Assembly (NCBI RefSeq): GCF_900105475.1
Contig: NZ_LT629777.1
Span: forward strand, 4,774,001-4,838,000
DNA length: 64,000 nucleotides
Direction of reading: 5' to 3'
Origin: Pseudomonas asplenii
GTDB taxonomy: Bacteria > Pseudomonadota > Gammaproteobacteria > Pseudomonadales > Pseudomonadaceae
Shown: positions 53,014-62,089 of the stretch, in pieces
Layout of the letters: each line of letters starts with the position of its first letter
Numbering within the stretch: the first letter of the stretch is position 1
Made by a program: the position numbers and the translations under genes
The notes under the pieces: model-generated
What the model saw: the letters and a program-made list of their open reading frames with translations, nothing else
Told to the model about the DNA's origin: nothing
The model's database searches: none

Positions 53014-53049
53014 GGTGTCGGTGACTATGGTTCCTTCAGTACCGACACC
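53014..53049 (+). terminator. Intercistronic hairpin between mhpC and mhpD
   Basis: A 9-bp perfect stem (53014-53022 with 53041-53049) without a T-run. More likely an mRNA-stability or attenuation element than a full stop. Confidence 0.4.
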
Positions 53050-53116
53050 CAACACCCCGATGTCCCACACGCACAGCATCGGGTGATTCGTACAGCGCGC
53101 AATTACGAGGTGTCTT

Positions 53117-53911
53117 ATGAATGTGACCCAGCAGACTCTAGAGCAATTAGCGGGAGCTTTGCGCCAGGCTGAAAGCAGTGGTGAGGCAATTGAGCCTCTA
53201 CGTGATCAGATTGGTCTTGATAACCGGGAAGCGGCGTACGCCATTCAGCGATTGAACGTGGCCCACGCCATTGCAGCTGGTCGGCGGGTCATCGGTCGCA
53301 AGATCGGCTTAACAAATAAACAGGTTCAGGCCCAGCTAGGGGTCGAACAACCCGACTTTGGCACGTTGTTCGCCGACATGTGTTATGGCGATAACGAAGT
53401 CGTTCCCTACGCAAGCCTACTGCAACCAAAAATTGAAGCTGAGATCGCTCTGGTTTTGGAGTCTGACCTGCCTCGAGTGGATACCACATTTGCGGATGTC
53501 CTAGCCGCTACCGGGTGGGTGCTTCCTGCGCTCGAAATTGTAGGTAGTCGTATTCAAGGCTGGAATATCCGCTTTGTCGACACGGTGGCTGACAACGCTT
53601 CAAGTGGATGTTTCGTATTGGGCGGCCCAGCACGGCGATTAGACGGTTTGGATTTGCGTGAAGCAGAAATGGAAATGACTAGAAATGGTGAGTCAGTTTC
53701 AGTAGGTAGCGGCGCGCAATGTCTCGGACATCCTTTGAATGCTGCGGTATGGCTAGCTCGCACTATGGCTCGACTTGGTGAGCCTTTGAAAGCAGGTGAC
53801 ATCATTCTTACGGGTGCCCTAGGGCCGATGGTGCAAGTGACTGCCGGTGATCGGTTTGAAGCAACGATTAGCGGCATCGGAAAAGTCGCGGTGGAATTCA
53901 GCGCTGGTTGA
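53117..53911 (+). CDS. mhpD: 2-keto-4-pentenoate hydratase
   Basis: 264 residues. It has the hydratase/FAH-like fold with the metal-site segments of Mhp[29 protein letters not shown] with the E-x-E ligands, and a C-terminal [11 protein letters not shown]. It adds water to 2-hydroxypenta-2,4-dienoate to give 4-hydroxy-2-oxovalerate. It lies 25 nt before mhpF. Confidence 0.93.
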   Translation: MNVTQQTLEQLAGALRQAESSGEAIEPLRDQIGLDNREAAYAIQRLNVAHAIAAGRRVIGRKIGLTNKQVQAQLGVEQPDFGTLFADMCYGDNEVVPYASLLQPKIEAEIALVLESDLPRVDTTFADVLAATGWVLPALEIVGSRIQGWNIRFVDTVADNASSGCFVLGGPARRLDGLDLREAEMEMTRNGESVSVGSGAQCLGHPLNAAVWLARTMARLGEPLKAGDIILTGALGPMVQVTAGDRFEATISGIGKVAVEFSAG

Positions 53912-53936
53912 TTGCGCACCTGAGAGAGCAAAAAAC

Positions 53937-54872
53937 ATGAAAAAGCTCAAAGTAGCCATTGTCGGCTCCGGCAACATCGGCACGGATCTGATGATTAAGA
54001 TCATGCGTAATGCGAAGTACCTGGAAATGGGCGCTATGGTAGGTATCGACCCTAATTCTGACGGCCTCGCTCGAGCGGCACGTCTAGGCGTCGCCATTAC
54101 GCACGAGGGCGTAGAGGGCCTGACTAAGCTTCCGATATTTTCCGAGATCGACTTTGTCTTTGATGCGACGAGTGCCGGTGCTCACGTGAAGAACGATGCT
54201 TTCCTGCGTAGCATCAAGCCAGGTATCCGTTTGATCGACCTGACGCCTGCCGCCATCGGGCCCTATTGCATTCCCGTAGTGAACCTTGAACAGAACCTCA
54301 ATGCGCTCAACGTCAACATGGTGACATGCGGTGGTCAGGCGACCATCCCGATGGTGGCGGCGGTATCGCGAGTGGCAAAGGTTCACTACGCCGAGATCGT
54401 CGCATCTATCGCTAGCAAGTCCGCTGGGCCGGGTACGCGTGCGAACATTGATGAGTTCACTGAAACCACCTCTCAGGCTATCGAGGCTGTCGGTGGGGCC
54501 GCTCGCGGCAAGGCCATCATCGTAATGAACCCGGCAGAGCCGCCTTTGATGATGCGAGATACAGTGTTCGTTCTCTCGGAAGCCGCGGATAAAGCCCAGA
54601 TCGAAGCGTCGGTTGAGGAGATGGTCGCTGCGGTACAAGCATACGTTCCCGGCTATCGCTTGAAGCAGAAGGTTCAGTTCGATGAGATTTCGGAACAGGC
54701 GCCGTTGAACATTCCTGGGCTAGGAAAATTTCACGGCCTCAAGATTTCCATTTTTCTGGAAGTCGAAGGCGCTGCGCATTACCTGCCGTCCTACGCGGGC
54801 AACCTCGACATCATGACATCCGCCGCGTTGGCAACTGCAGAGCGCATGGCCCATTCAATGACGAGCGTCTGA
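53937..54872 (+). CDS. mhpF: Acetaldehyde dehydrogenase (acylating)
   Basis: 311 residues with NAD motif VGSGNIGTD, catalytic Cys in [10 protein letters not shown] and downstream family segments ([11 protein letters not shown]). It converts acetaldehyde, channelled from MhpE, to acetyl-CoA. The ATG at 53937 is the conserved family start; the frame opens earlier. It lies 10 nt upstream of mhpE, as expected for the aldolase/dehydrogenase pair. Confidence 0.94.
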   Translation: MKKLKVAIVGSGNIGTDLMIKIMRNAKYLEMGAMVGIDPNSDGLARAARLGVAITHEGVEGLTKLPIFSEIDFVFDATSAGAHVKNDAFLRSIKPGIRLIDLTPAAIGPYCIPVVNLEQNLNALNVNMVTCGGQATIPMVAAVSRVAKVHYAEIVASIASKSAGPGTRANIDEFTETTSQAIEAVGGAARGKAIIVMNPAEPPLMMRDTVFVLSEAADKAQIEASVEEMVAAVQAYVPGYRLKQKVQFDEISEQAPLNIPGLGKFHGLKISIFLEVEGAAHYLPSYAGNLDIMTSAALATAERMAHSMTSV

Positions 54873-54882
54873 GGAATATTCA

Positions 54883-55902
54883 ATGAGCATCGATCTGAAT
54901 AAAAAACTCTACATATCTGACGTTACTCTGCGCGACGGCAGTCATGCGATTCGTCATCAGTACAGCATCCAGAATGTTCAGGACATTGCCCGGGCGCTGG
55001 ATAAAGCCAAGGTCGACTCCATCGAGGTGGCGCACGGTGATGGTCTTCAGGGCTCAAGCTTTAACTATGGTTTTGCGGCGTACACCGATCTTGAGTGGAT
55101 CGAGGCTGCAGCTGACGTCATCACCCACGCGAAGATCGCGACCCTGTTACTACCAGGCATCGGGACTGTCCATGATCTCAAAGCAGCCTACAACGCTGGC
55201 GCTCGTGTCGTTCGCGTGGCCACCCATTGCACCGAAGCGGATGTATCCAAGCAGCATATCGAGTTTGCGCGTGAGCTAGGGATGGATACCGTTGGGTTCC
55301 TTATGATGAGCCACATGATCGAGCCGGAAAAATTGGCCGAGCAGGCAAAGCTGATGGAAAGCTACGGTGCGACATGCGTTTACATGGCTGATTCCGGCGG
55401 TGCCATGAATATGCAGGATATCCGCGACCGGTTCCGTGCTTTCAAAGCAGTGCTCAAACCTGAGACTCACACCGGGATGCATGCTCACCATAACCTCTCA
55501 CTGGGTGTAGCTAACTCCATTACCGCAGTCGAAGAGGGGTGTGACCGAGTCGATGCCAGTCTTGCTGGTATGGGTGCAGGCGCAGGCAACGCGCCGTTAG
55601 AAGTTTTTATCGCGGCAGCTGAGCGATTGGGCTGGAACCATGGCACTGATCTTTACACCTTGATGGATGCTGCAGACGATATCGTCCGCCCTCTACAAGA
55701 CCGACCAGTACGTGTAGACCGTGAGACCTTGGCTCTGGGCTACGCCGGAGTCTATTCCAGCTTCCTGCGACACGCCGAAGTGGCAGCTGCAAAGTATGGT
55801 TTGAAGACCATCGACATCCTCGTCGAGCTTGGCAAGCGCCGTATGGTCGGTGGTCAAGAAGACATGATTGTCGATGTCGCTCTGGATCTCTTGAAACGTT
55901 AA
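54883..55902 (+). CDS. mhpE: 4-hydroxy-2-oxovalerate aldolase
   Basis: 339 residues, HMG-CoA lyase-like TIM barrel. The metal/catalytic [10 protein letters not shown] motif is at residues ~14-23, and the H-x-H metal ligands are in [11 protein letters not shown]. It cleaves 4-hydroxy-2-oxovalerate to pyruvate and acetaldehyde, passing the latter to MhpF. Followed by a strong terminator. Confidence 0.94.
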   Translation: MSIDLNKKLYISDVTLRDGSHAIRHQYSIQNVQDIARALDKAKVDSIEVAHGDGLQGSSFNYGFAAYTDLEWIEAAADVITHAKIATLLLPGIGTVHDLKAAYNAGARVVRVATHCTEADVSKQHIEFARELGMDTVGFLMMSHMIEPEKLAEQAKLMESYGATCVYMADSGGAMNMQDIRDRFRAFKAVLKPETHTGMHAHHNLSLGVANSITAVEEGCDRVDASLAGMGAGAGNAPLEVFIAAAERLGWNHGTDLYTLMDAADDIVRPLQDRPVRVDRETLALGYAGVYSSFLRHAEVAAAKYGLKTIDILVELGKRRMVGGQEDMIVDVALDLLKR

Positions 55903-55907
55903 GAATT

Positions 55908-55930
55908 GGCCGCTTTCAAAGCGGCCTTTT
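55908..55930 (+). terminator. Rho-independent terminator after mhpE
   Basis: GGCCGC (55908-55913) pairs with GCGGCC (55921-55926), with extra TTT/AAA pairing, followed by TTTT. Confidence 0.8.
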
Positions 55931-55964
55931 GCTCAATGACAACAATAACAATTGGGTTACTGAT

Positions 55965-56087
55965 ATGAACGCCTGCCAACCATTCATTGTTGATAAAGAC
56001 CGTCAACGTGTTTCATTCCGACCGCATCTCTGCCTCGTAAAAACAGCTGTACTGGCGACGCCACACCGGGGAGCAGGTGATGTCTAA
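55965..56087 (+). CDS. Possible 40-codon leader ORF before mhpT
   Basis: An ATG-initiated frame of 40 codons that ends just inside the mhpT start region (stop 56085-56087). The peptide begins MNACQPFIVDKDRQR. There is no good ribosome-binding site. It may be a leader peptide, a remnant of another gene or chance. Confidence 0.2.
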   Translation: MNACQPFIVDKDRQRVSFRPHLCLVKTAVLATPHRGAGDV

Positions 56088-57339
56088 TCTACCGAATAAC
56101 ACAGCCCGTGGCGGGCTCGTTATCACTATCACACTGTGCTTCATGGTAGCTCTGATGGAGGGTTTGGATCTTCAGGCTCCGGGGATTGCAGCCCAGGGAA
56201 TGATGTCTGCATTCGGTATAGACAAACTCCATATGGGCTGGGTTTTCAGTGCGGGTGTGCTGGGAATGCTGCCAGGTGCTTTTCTGGGTGGAAGGTTAGC
56301 TGATCGTTATGGGCGCAAGTATGTGCTCATGGCCTCTGTTGCCCTATTTGGCGTTTTTTCTCTGGTGACAGCGCAGGCGTGGGACTACAACTCGCTCATT
56401 GCGGCGCGGTTCCTCACCGGCGCGGGTCTAGGGGCTTCTCTGCCCAATCTCATCGCATTGACCTCAGAGGTCGCGGGCCCCAAGTTTCGTGGCACTGCAG
56501 TAAGCATGATGTATTGCGGCGTACCTTTGGGTGCAGCCGGAGCCGCGCTAATTGGCGTTAACGATTTCGGCCTGGGGTGGCAATTGGTCTTCTATGTCGG
56601 CGGTATCGTTCCTCTGCTGATCGTGCCCTTACTAGGCGTTTTCCTTCCTGAATCGAAAGCTTTTTCTGGAGCGATGCCGGACACGTTACCGGTCTCGACG
56701 TTACTGTTTGCAGAAGGCAATGCTAAGCCTACGTTACTGCTGTGGGCGAGCTTCTTCTTTACGTTGATGGTGACTTACATCTTGATCAACTGGCTGCCGA
56801 GCCTTTTGGTCGCTCAGGGTTTTTCGGGCAAAAATGCGAGTTGGGTTGTCCTCACGATGCAGCTTGGGGCCACAATCGGCACGCTGATGCTCGGGGTGCT
56901 GATGGATAGGGTGCCGACCTGGGTAATGTCAATCATTATCTACATAGGCATTCTCGTAGCGCTAATGGGTCTGTACGTATCGACTACATTGCTCGGAATG
57001 CTCGTTGCTGGTTTTCTTGCGGGTATTTTTACCACGGGGGGCCAAAGTGTGTTGTATGCCCTGGCACCCTTATTCTATCCCGCGCGGGGCAGGGCTACCG
57101 GAGTTGGCACCGCCGTGGCAATCGGCAGGCTAGGCGCAATGAGCGGCCCGTTGGTCGCTGGTAAAATGCTTGCACTTGGCACTGGCACTGCTGGAGTGAT
57201 GCTCTCCTGTGCGCCAGGGATAGTGGTGGCGGCCGTATCCCTTTGCTATCTGTCGGCGGTGAAAAATCGTACGGCACTGGCGACGCAGGGCCCGAACGCA
57301 GAACCTATTCACTCACTAAAAACTCAGATGCCCGGCTAG
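56080..57339 (+). CDS. mhpT: 3-(3-hydroxyphenyl)propionate-type MFS transporter
   Basis: 419 residues with 12 hydrophobic segments. It follows E. coli MhpT closely: ALMEGLDLQAPGIAAQGM, GRLADRYGRKYVLMASVALF (motif A), NLIALTSEVAGPKFRGTAVS, TGGQSVLYALAPLF, GVGTAVAIGRLGAMSGPL. The ATG at 56080 was chosen because GGGGAG lies 6 nt upstream. It should import an aromatic acid by proton symport. It follows the mhpE terminator, so it probably has its own promoter. Confidence 0.9.
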   Translation: MSNLPNNTARGGLVITITLCFMVALMEGLDLQAPGIAAQGMMSAFGIDKLHMGWVFSAGVLGMLPGAFLGGRLADRYGRKYVLMASVALFGVFSLVTAQAWDYNSLIAARFLTGAGLGASLPNLIALTSEVAGPKFRGTAVSMMYCGVPLGAAGAALIGVNDFGLGWQLVFYVGGIVPLLIVPLLGVFLPESKAFSGAMPDTLPVSTLLFAEGNAKPTLLLWASFFFTLMVTYILINWLPSLLVAQGFSGKNASWVVLTMQLGATIGTLMLGVLMDRVPTWVMSIIIYIGILVALMGLYVSTTLLGMLVAGFLAGIFTTGGQSVLYALAPLFYPARGRATGVGTAVAIGRLGAMSGPLVAGKMLALGTGTAGVMLSCAPGIVVAAVSLCYLSAVKNRTALATQGPNAEPIHSLKTQMPG

Positions 57340-57368
57340 TTAAATCTGATTTACCGTCGATAACTAGC

Positions 57369-57378
57369 ATGCTAGCAT
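57369..57378. promoter_or_regulatory. Palindromic operator candidate, site 3
   Basis: ATGCTAGCAT within CTAGCATGCTAGCATTCC, in the 151-bp gap before the TfdB-like hydroxylase. Identical core to the sites at 44751 and 50939. Confidence 0.65.
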
Positions 57379-57490
57379 TCCAGTTATCAGGGTGCAGAGT
57401 GATCGCGGCCCATCCTGAAGCTGATTCTAGGATGGGCCAGATGCTTTATCAGACAATAACTACAAGCCTGTCGTAATGGAGACAACAATA

Positions 57491-59245
57491 ATGAACAATT
57501 CCCAGCACTTCGATACTGACGTTTTGGTTGTGGGTACAGGGCCTGCCGGCGCTACCACGGCACTCGCTCTCGCCACATATGGAGTCAGAGTACGAGTTGT
57601 CACCATGTTCAATTACCTTGCCAACTCCCCTCGTGCGCACATTACAAATCAGCGCGCCATGGAGGTCTTCCGTGACCTGGGTGTTGAAGATGTAGTGAAG
57701 AAACACGCAACGCCTTGGGAGCAAATGGGAGATGCTCTGATCACCACCAGTTTGGCTGGTGAGGAAATCGCCCGGATGAGATCCTGGGGGTCAGGTGATG
57801 CACGCAAAGGCGATTACATCAAAGGCAGCCCATGCCCAATGGCTGATATCGTCCAGCCGCTCATGGAGCCTATTTTGGTTCAGCACGCTGCTGAGCGTGG
57901 CGCGCAATTCTCGTTTAACACCGAGTACCTCAATCACGTCCAGGATGCGGACGGCGTTACTGTCACCCTCAAAGACCTGCTCACAGAGCGCGAGTACACG
58001 ATGCGTGTACGTTACCTGGTTGGGGCAGATGGTGCGCGCTCGAAGATAGTCGAGCAAATTGGCCTGCCGATCGAAGGGGAAATGGCTCGGGCAGGTACTG
58101 CCTATGTCGTTTTTAACGCTGATCTAAGCCGCTACGTTGCCCACCGCCCGAGTGTGCTGCAGTGGATTGCGAATCCTGTTGCTGGCTTTGGTGAGATTGG
58201 CATGGGCCTGCTTCGCGCGGTCAAGCCTTGGAATCAGTGGATCGCCGGTTGGGGCTTCGACATGGCGAAAGGCGAACCTGATTTCTCACCAGAACATGTT
58301 TTGCAGCGTATTCGTACTCTTGTGGGCGATCCTGAACTCGAAGTAGAGATAGTCAGGAACAGTACCTGGTACGTTAATCAGGCATACGCCTCTTACTACT
58401 CCAACGGGCGGGTGCATTGCGGCGGTGATGCCGTGCATCGTCATCCGCCATCAAGCGGCTTGGGTTCGAATACTTCGGTACAGGACGGCTTCAATCTTGC
58501 TTGGAAGCTGGCTTACGTTATCAAGGGCTATGCGAACCAATCCCTGTTGGATTCCTACTCCCTCGAGCGTCAGCCCGTAGGAAAACAAATCGTAACGCGG
58601 GCCAACCAATCACGAGTGGATTACGGGCCTTTCAAAGAATGCTTCAAAATGAACCAAGGTGTGGACACAGTCGAAAAGTTGCTGAAGCGTATGCGCGAAC
58701 CGACTGCAGAAGGCGCGAAAACACGCGAGCTTCTTCAGAAGGCTCTCGAGCTCAAGGATTTCGAGTTCAACGCTCAGGGCGTAGAGCTCAATCAGCGCTA
58801 TGAGTCCAATGCAGTTGTTGTTGACGAGGCCGCGGGCGAGGAAGTTTGGGCTCAAGATAAGCAACTCTTCCTACAGGCGACTACCCGACCTGGTGCGAAG
58901 ATTCCCCATGCTTGGCTCGTCGACAAAAACGGACTGAGAACGTCAACGCTCGATGTCACAGGTAAGGGCAAATTCTCTCTGGTCACCGGTCTTTCAGGCC
59001 AGGCCTGGGTCTGCGCGGTGAAGGAACTCAATCTTCCCTATCTACGCACAGTCGTGACAGGTGAAAAGGGTACTGCTGACGCCTATTTCGATTGGCAGCG
59101 CATACGTGAGATCAACGAGGCTGGAGCGATCCTTGTCCGCCCTGATGGCTACATTGCATGGCGCCAATCGGAGGCAGTTTGGAGCGTTGAGGGCGCGGTT
59201 ACCCAACTTCAGGATGCTTTGGCGAAAGTCCTGGGTACAGTCTGA
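57491..59245 (+). CDS. FAD-dependent aromatic hydroxylase (TfdB-like phenol monooxygenase)
   Basis: 584 residues from the ATG at 57491, chosen because GGAGA lies 8 nt upstream (57476 is an alternative). It is a class A flavoprotein monooxygenase closer to chlorophenol hydroxylase TfdB than to MhpA: VLVVGTGPAGATTALALATY, SPRAHITNQRAMEVFRDLG, LVGADGARSKIVE, GDAVHRHPPSSGLGSNTSVQD, and the C-terminal STLDVTGKGKFSL/VRPDGYIAWR. It should hydroxylate a phenol ortho to its OH to give the catechol for MhpB or the VOC dioxygenase. No MhpA is present in this cluster, so it may replace it. It is preceded by operator site 3. Confidence 0.88.
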   Translation: MNNSQHFDTDVLVVGTGPAGATTALALATYGVRVRVVTMFNYLANSPRAHITNQRAMEVFRDLGVEDVVKKHATPWEQMGDALITTSLAGEEIARMRSWGSGDARKGDYIKGSPCPMADIVQPLMEPILVQHAAERGAQFSFNTEYLNHVQDADGVTVTLKDLLTEREYTMRVRYLVGADGARSKIVEQIGLPIEGEMARAGTAYVVFNADLSRYVAHRPSVLQWIANPVAGFGEIGMGLLRAVKPWNQWIAGWGFDMAKGEPDFSPEHVLQRIRTLVGDPELEVEIVRNSTWYVNQAYASYYSNGRVHCGGDAVHRHPPSSGLGSNTSVQDGFNLAWKLAYVIKGYANQSLLDSYSLERQPVGKQIVTRANQSRVDYGPFKECFKMNQGVDTVEKLLKRMREPTAEGAKTRELLQKALELKDFEFNAQGVELNQRYESNAVVVDEAAGEEVWAQDKQLFLQATTRPGAKIPHAWLVDKNGLRTSTLDVTGKGKFSLVTGLSGQAWVCAVKELNLPYLRTVVTGEKGTADAYFDWQRIREINEAGAILVRPDGYIAWRQSEAVWSVEGAVTQLQDALAKVLGTV

Positions 59246-59250
59246 TTTTG

Positions 59251-59272
59251 AAGGGGGGTGATGCGCCCCCTT
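59251..59272 (+). terminator. Terminator-like hairpin after the hydroxylase
   Basis: AAGGGGG (59251-59257) pairs with CCCCCTT (59266-59272) around an 8-nt loop. There is no long T-run, and the next gene starts 65 nt later, so read-through is possible. Confidence 0.5.
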
Positions 59273-59336
59273 TATCGGCTTTTCGCAGACCTAATGCTTG
59301 AGAGCTATCGCTAGAGACAGTGAGGGAATCGATTGT

Positions 59337-60917
59337 ATGCAGCATATCCTTGGTAAGAATTTCATCGCAGGAACTCGGAGTGGTAAAGGCCCTGCTTCAT
59401 TACGCAGTATCGACGCCGCTACCGGCCAGGAATTGGATTGCGTTTTCTTCCAGGCAACACCTGAAGAGGTGGACGAAGCGGCACGTGCAGCACAGGACGC
59501 CTTTCCGATTTTTCGAAACCTGTTGCCATCTCGAAGGGCCGAGTTTTTGGAAGCAATCGCACAAGAGCTCGATTTGCTGGGCGACGACTTCATCTCCCTC
59601 GTGAGCCGGGAAACAGCATTGCCAGCAGCGCGAATCCACGGCGAGCGAGCCCGTACGAGCAATCAAATGCGGATGTTCGCGAAGCTTTTAGGTAGAGGCG
59701 ACTACCTCGGCGCTCGTATCGATCACGCCTTGCCAGAACGTAAGCCCGCCCCTCGAGTTGACCTTCGGCAATACCGAATTGGGGTCGGGCCCGTTGCGGT
59801 ATTTGGAGCAAGTAACTTTCCGCTGGCATTTTCAACAGCCGGTGGAGATACGGCCGCGGCATTAGCAGCAGGTTGCCCGGTAATCGTAAAAGCTCACAGT
59901 GGACATATGGCCACCGCCGATCTTGTGGGTTGCGCGATCGACCGTGCTGCAAAGCGCACGGGAATGCCCCTGGGCGTTTTCAATATGATTTTCGGCTCAA
60001 GGGTCGGAGAAGCCTTGGTTAAGCACCCGGCTGTTCAAGCAGTGGGATTTACCGGCTCACTGTCAGGTGGTACCGCACTCTGCAAGATTGCCTCTGAACG
60101 TGCCCAGCCTATTCCGGTGTTCGCCGAGATGTCCAGCATCAACCCTGTGTTCGTACTTCCTGAGGCACTTAAGGTCCGTGGCGCAGCAATCGCCAATGAG
60201 CTTGGTGATTCAGTGACGCTGGGGGCAGGGCAGTTCTGCACTAATCCTGGTTTGGTTATCGGTTTGAAATCGCCAGAGTTCTCGCGCTTCATTGAGTATT
60301 TAGTACATCGGCTTAGCCAAGCTCCCGCCCAGACCATGCTTAACGCTGGAGGATTAAGCAGCTATAGCCAAGGCGTCCATAAGCTGCACGCCCACTCAGG
60401 AGTCACGCATCTTGCTGGTAGACCTCAAACCGGCGGTGTGGCTGAAGCCCAACTTTTCAAGGCCGATGTGACGCTGTTGATAGACGACGACTCCTTACTT
60501 CAGGAAGAGGTATTTGGGCCGACCACTATATTGGTGGAAGCCGCAAATACTCATGAACTCCGATCTGTCTTAAAAGCGATTCGGGGGCAACTAACAGCCA
60601 CCCTGATCGCCGAAGGTTCTGACCTTTCAGAGCATGAGTGGTTGGTGCCAATGCTCGAAGAGAAGGTGGGGCGTATTCTTGTTAACGGCTATCCTACGGG
60701 AGTCGAGGTATGCGATGCGATGGTACATGGCGGGCCATTCCCTGCTACATCAGATGCTCGGGGAACCTCAGTAGGGACGGCCGCCATAGATCGATTCCTG
60801 AGACCAGTGTGCTATCAGAATTATCCAGATGCTCTATTGCCCGACGCGCTAAAAAACGCGAATCCCTTGGGCATAAATCGTTTGGTCGATGGCGTGTGGT
60901 CATCTGCCACAAGCTAA
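59337..60917 (+). CDS. Alpha-ketoglutarate-semialdehyde dehydrogenase-like aldehyde dehydrogenase
   Basis: 526 residues, of the ALDH subgroup that includes 2,5-dioxopentanoate (KGSA) dehydrogenase. Features: FGASNFPLAFSTAGGDTAAALAAG, the AHSGH substitution typical of that subgroup, FTGSLSGG, catalytic Glu in VFAEMSSINP and Cys in GAGQFCTNPG. The ATG at 59337 is used, with GAGGGA upstream. In this cluster it may oxidise an aldehyde formed by side-chain or aldolase reactions; together with the DapA-family aldolase it resembles part of a glucarate-type route, but no other such gene is present. Confidence 0.85.
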   Translation: MQHILGKNFIAGTRSGKGPASLRSIDAATGQELDCVFFQATPEEVDEAARAAQDAFPIFRNLLPSRRAEFLEAIAQELDLLGDDFISLVSRETALPAARIHGERARTSNQMRMFAKLLGRGDYLGARIDHALPERKPAPRVDLRQYRIGVGPVAVFGASNFPLAFSTAGGDTAAALAAGCPVIVKAHSGHMATADLVGCAIDRAAKRTGMPLGVFNMIFGSRVGEALVKHPAVQAVGFTGSLSGGTALCKIASERAQPIPVFAEMSSINPVFVLPEALKVRGAAIANELGDSVTLGAGQFCTNPGLVIGLKSPEFSRFIEYLVHRLSQAPAQTMLNAGGLSSYSQGVHKLHAHSGVTHLAGRPQTGGVAEAQLFKADVTLLIDDDSLLQEEVFGPTTILVEAANTHELRSVLKAIRGQLTATLIAEGSDLSEHEWLVPMLEEKVGRILVNGYPTGVEVCDAMVHGGPFPATSDARGTSVGTAAIDRFLRPVCYQNYPDALLPDALKNANPLGINRLVDGVWSSATS

Positions 60918-61145
60918 GACTTTGACTCTATAGGTACGCCTACACCCTTGGCGTGCCGCAGAGGCGTAAGTTTTTAGCCAAGTCACCTTGCGTGATTTCG
61001 CCAGATATCAACTGATATGCGAGCAGGTTGCTCGGTATCGTTTGACTGTCGGCCCCCCTTGTTACCGCCAGGCTGGAGCAGGCGTGCTTGCTTAGCAAAT
61101 GGCTACGCAGGATTAGACTTCCGAACTTCAGCATTAAGGGCAATT

Positions 61146-61170
61146 GCGTCCGCCTATCTTTAGCGGACGC
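61146..61170 (-). terminator. Terminator of the cytochrome b561 gene
   Basis: GCGTCCGC (61146-61153) pairs with GCGGACGC (61163-61170), just beyond the stop codon of the minus-strand gene. No strong T-run follows. Confidence 0.5.
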
Positions 61171-61180
61171 GATCACTCTT

Positions 61181-61732
61181 TTATGCTTTTCTCGTGTTGG
61201 GCAACATGCCTTTGAGCACGTCGTCTCGTTCTATGAAGTGATGCTTGAGTGCGATGAGGACATGTCCACCCACCAAAGCTCCGCAAAACCAAGCGGTATA
61301 GGTGTGGATCGCTTTGGCCAAGTCATAAAGGCCTTGGTCCGGAGCAACAAGTGCTGGCAGCGCAAAAAGACTGGCTACCATAATTGGTTTGCCGGCAACT
61401 GAGCTCCAGTACCAACCCGACAGCGGCAGGCCAATCAGAGCAATCACGTAAAGCAGGACGTGGCCTATAAAGGCGCCACGCTTCATCAGCGGACTCATGG
61501 TTTCTGGTAATGCTGGGGCAGGGTTAGCCAAACGCCAACCAAGTCTCACGACAACCAGGATGATAATCGTACTGGCTACCGCTTTATGCAGGAAGGTCAA
61601 CTCATGATGTGCGTTGAGTTCATCGCGCCATTGGGTTGCGAGAATCCCTACGCACCAAGCAAAAATCCAAATTAACGCCATGCCCCAATGAAGCCACTTA
61701 GCTGTGCTTGTATAGCCTGGAAGTTTTGCCAT
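61181..61732 (-). CDS. Cytochrome b561
   Basis: 183 residues with four membrane segments and the heme-ligand histidines of the bacterial b561 family (WLHWGMALI, HHELTFLHKA, YIHTYTAWF-like HTYTAW, GGHVLIALKHHF). It carries electrons across or within the inner membrane. The ATG at 61732 is preferred to the GTG at 61738 because AAAGGT lies 8 nt upstream. It is divergent from the pirin gene; a link to it is not evident. Confidence 0.87.
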   Translation of the reverse strand: MAKLPGYTSTAKWLHWGMALIWIFAWCVGILATQWRDELNAHHELTFLHKAVASTIIILVVVRLGWRLANPAPALPETMSPLMKRGAFIGHVLLYVIALIGLPLSGWYWSSVAGKPIMVASLFALPALVAPDQGLYDLAKAIHTYTAWFCGALVGGHVLIALKHHFIERDDVLKGMLPNTRKA

Positions 61733-61738
61733 ACCCAC

Positions 61739-62089
61739 TTACCTTTAATCCTAATATTTGTAGATGAAATTATCTTCATAAAACCCTGCCTGGAAAAGCG
61801 AAATTTTTCGCTCAAATCGATCTAAAAAGTAGATTTCGATCCCGTGGGTCATGGGCTCAGGGACTGAGCTAGTCCGTGATTAACGGCAAGTGTCTGGCAG
61901 AGACAGCTTGTCAGCAACGCGATGGCTGCCTGTCTCAGCTGTTGCCTAGCTGCATGGCATGGGTAGTGAACTGCTGATCCCATCAACTATCTAAAATACT
62001 GTACGCATTGGACAGTAATTTGCGCTTTTTTCGATGCGTTGTTGAATGGATGATGTCTGGCAATTCCTGCCTTAACTTGGAAAACAGAC
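61739..62089. other. Intergenic region between cytochrome b561 and pirin genes
   Basis: 351 bp with no gene. It holds a GCGAAA/TTTCGC hairpin near 61797, an imperfect palindrome around ATCGATCTA-AAAAG-TAGATTTCGAT near 61820, and the inverted repeat described at 61997. Confidence 0.5.
61997..62017. promoter_or_regulatory. Inverted repeat upstream of the pirin gene
   Basis: TACTGT-N9-ACAGTA lies 73 bp before the pirin start. Its size and spacing fit a LysR- or MarR-type site. No adjacent regulator gene is present. Confidence 0.35.

Noticed and set aside
60940..61176. 78-codon minus-strand frame between the semialdehyde dehydrogenase and cytochrome b561 genes
   Set aside because: No family, poor start context, and it overlaps the terminator hairpin of the b561 gene.
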